Below, piece after piece: positions 5,802 through 6,347 of a DNA stretch of 6,347 nt (position 1 is the first letter of the stretch; each line of letters opens with the position of its first letter). A model generated the notes under the pieces. It saw only the letters and a program-made list of their open reading frames with translations. It did no database searches and was not told the DNA's origin. Source of the DNA: Actinomycetes bacterium (GTDB lineage Bacteria > Actinomycetota > Actinomycetes > Propionibacteriales > Propionibacteriaceae); NCBI GenBank assembly GCA_023443125.1, contig JAEZVO010000007.1, positions 1-6,347 of the forward strand. The letters are read 5' to 3'. The translations under genes and the position numbers were made by a program.

Positions 5802-6194
5802 ATGGCAGATGGATCGTTCTACGAGCGCGTGGGCGGGCGCGCCACGTTTGAGCAGCTCGTGCGCGAGTTCTACAAGGGCGTTGCCTCTGATCCCCCGCTG
5901 CGCGCAATGTATCCGGAGGAGGACCTCGGCCCCGCCGAAGAGCGGACGCGCATGTTCCTGGAGCAGTACTGGGGCGGCCCAAAAACCTACAGCGAACAGC
6001 GCGGCCACCCGCGCTTGCGCCTCCGCCACAACCAGTTCAAGGTGACGCCCAAGCAAGCCGAGCGTTGGATGCGCCACATGTCGAACGCCATCGATACCCT
6101 CAGCCTCTCCCCCGACGACGAGCAGCAGCTCCGCACATACCTCTCACGCACCGCGCAAGCGATGATCAACTCCCCCGAGGATCCGGAGGACTGA
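5802..6194 (+). CDS. glbO: Group II truncated haemoglobin
   Basis: This 130-residue 2-on-2 globin binds haem and O2; in this group it is linked to oxygen, NO or peroxide chemistry, probably near the membrane or respiratory chain. It aligns along its whole length with mycobacterial GlbO as I recall it: SFYERVGG at the start, YPEEDL, then EERTRMFLEQYWGGPKTYSE and RGHPRLRLRH. Key positions are present: proximal His76 (F8), Tyr24 (B10), Tyr37 (CD1) and Trp89 (G8), the Tyr/Trp set that defines group II ligand binding. The length is normal and the end is a simple stop after an acidic tail (SPEDPED). The start at 5802 is supported by the family N-terminus and the -10 box seven bases upstream. It stands alone between repeat clusters and has no obvious operon partner. 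Confidence 0.95.
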   Translation: MADGSFYERVGGRATFEQLVREFYKGVASDPPLRAMYPEEDLGPAEERTRMFLEQYWGGPKTYSEQRGHPRLRLRHNQFKVTPKQAERWMRHMSNAIDTLSLSPDDEQQLRTYLSRTAQAMINSPEDPED

Positions 6195-6206
6195 GGGCTA
6201 TCCACA

Positions 6207-6224
6207 GGTGATTGAGTAGCCGCG
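6207..6224 (+). repeat. REP-like repeat, left half only (copy B)
   Basis: Ggtgattgagtagccgcg is identical to the first 18 bases of the full copy starting 39 bases later, but no cgtatcgaaatca partner follows. It begins 13 bases after the haemoglobin stop codon. It looks like a decayed or rearranged copy. Confidence 0.7.
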
Positions 6225-6245
6225 CCCGACTCCCCCTCTTGACCC

Positions 6246-6285
6246 GGTGATTGAGTAGCCGCGTTAGCGACGTATCGAAATCACC
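6246..6285 (+). repeat. REP-like palindromic intergenic repeat, copy C
   Basis: This complete copy has outer arms ggtgatt and aatcacc that are perfectly complementary, and an inner short hairpin cgc-gtta-gcg. It is one base shorter in the centre than the copy at 5630-5671 and differs there in sequence, while both ends are conserved. That pattern of a variable tip with fixed flanks is typical of REP-type repeats. Confidence 0.8.
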
Positions 6286-6323
6286 CCTGGCTTCCTTCTG
6301 CCAGACACGACACAACAGTGGGG

Positions 6324-6347
6324 GCACCAGACCATATGGTCTGGTGC
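6324..6347. terminator. Perfect 24-bp palindrome, possible terminator stem at the window end
   Basis: Arm gcaccagacc, centre atat and the complementary arm form a perfect palindrome that stops exactly at the last base of the window. As RNA it gives a 10-bp stem with a four-base loop, the usual size for an intrinsic terminator. A T tract, if any, would be outside the window on the plus side; on the minus side the following bases are ccccc, so a minus-strand terminator is unlikely. It could serve the haemoglobin gene 130 bases upstream, or be an operator for a gene beyond the edge. Confidence 0.45.

Noticed and set aside
5367..6077. Minus-strand open frame (236 codons) crossing the repeat cluster and the haemoglobin gene
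   Set aside because: It passes through palindromic repeats and antisense to two well-supported genes, and its peptide shows no recognisable domain.
6198..6206. ctatccaca, one mismatch from a DnaA box
   Set aside because: It is a single site without a cluster, AT-rich region or dnaA/dnaN neighbours, so it gives no support for an origin.
5518..6285. Possible CRISPR array from repeated short sequences
   Set aside because: The repeats are of two unrelated kinds, are palindromic, irregularly spaced and partly inverted, and no cas gene is present.

Overview
The window is high-GC DNA with the features of an actinobacterium (Actinomycetota). The GuaA, CysK, CysE and truncated-haemoglobin proteins resemble, from memory, mycobacterial and other actinobacterial homologues. 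Several genes have a TANNNT -10 box 6-7 bases before the ATG and no Shine-Dalgarno, the leaderless arrangement common in that phylum. A short gattgagtagccgc / cgtatcgaaatca intergenic repeat is also of a style I associate with Propionibacteriales and Micrococcales genomes. Genus cannot be fixed from this sequence alone.

Layout, left to right. (1) 1-785, minus strand: an AbiE-type toxin-antitoxin operon, with the antitoxin/repressor AbiEi complete and only the first 44 codons of the AbiEii nucleotidyltransferase toxin present. It has an autoregulatory-looking promoter whose -35/-10 region is occupied by a palindrome (792-819). (2) 885-2438, minus: guaA, GMP synthase, transcribed convergently with nothing and divergently from cysK. 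(3) 2504-4014, plus: cysK and cysE, the two-step route from serine and sulfide to cysteine, 23 bases apart. (4) 4114-5520, plus: a 12-13 segment membrane antiporter of the NhaD/CitMHS/ArsB ion-transporter superfamily. (5) 5518-5753: a repeat cluster with two 76-bp inverted-repeat elements in opposite orientation around a REP-like palindromic repeat. (6) 5802-6194, plus: a group II truncated haemoglobin (GlbO). (7) 6195-6347: more copies of the REP-like repeat and a perfect 24-bp palindrome at the very end of the window.

Most genes are core housekeeping (purine synthesis, cysteine synthesis, oxygen/redox chemistry), and no common pathway beyond the cysK-cysE pair is evident. The accessory parts are the AbiE module and the repeats. 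The most unusual structure is the pair of 76-bp elements. Both have 17-bp arms (consensus gaccgttatcctccac), an identical 42-base interior length and a partly conserved core. One supplies the stop codon of the antiporter gene. I do not recognise this element as a named family.
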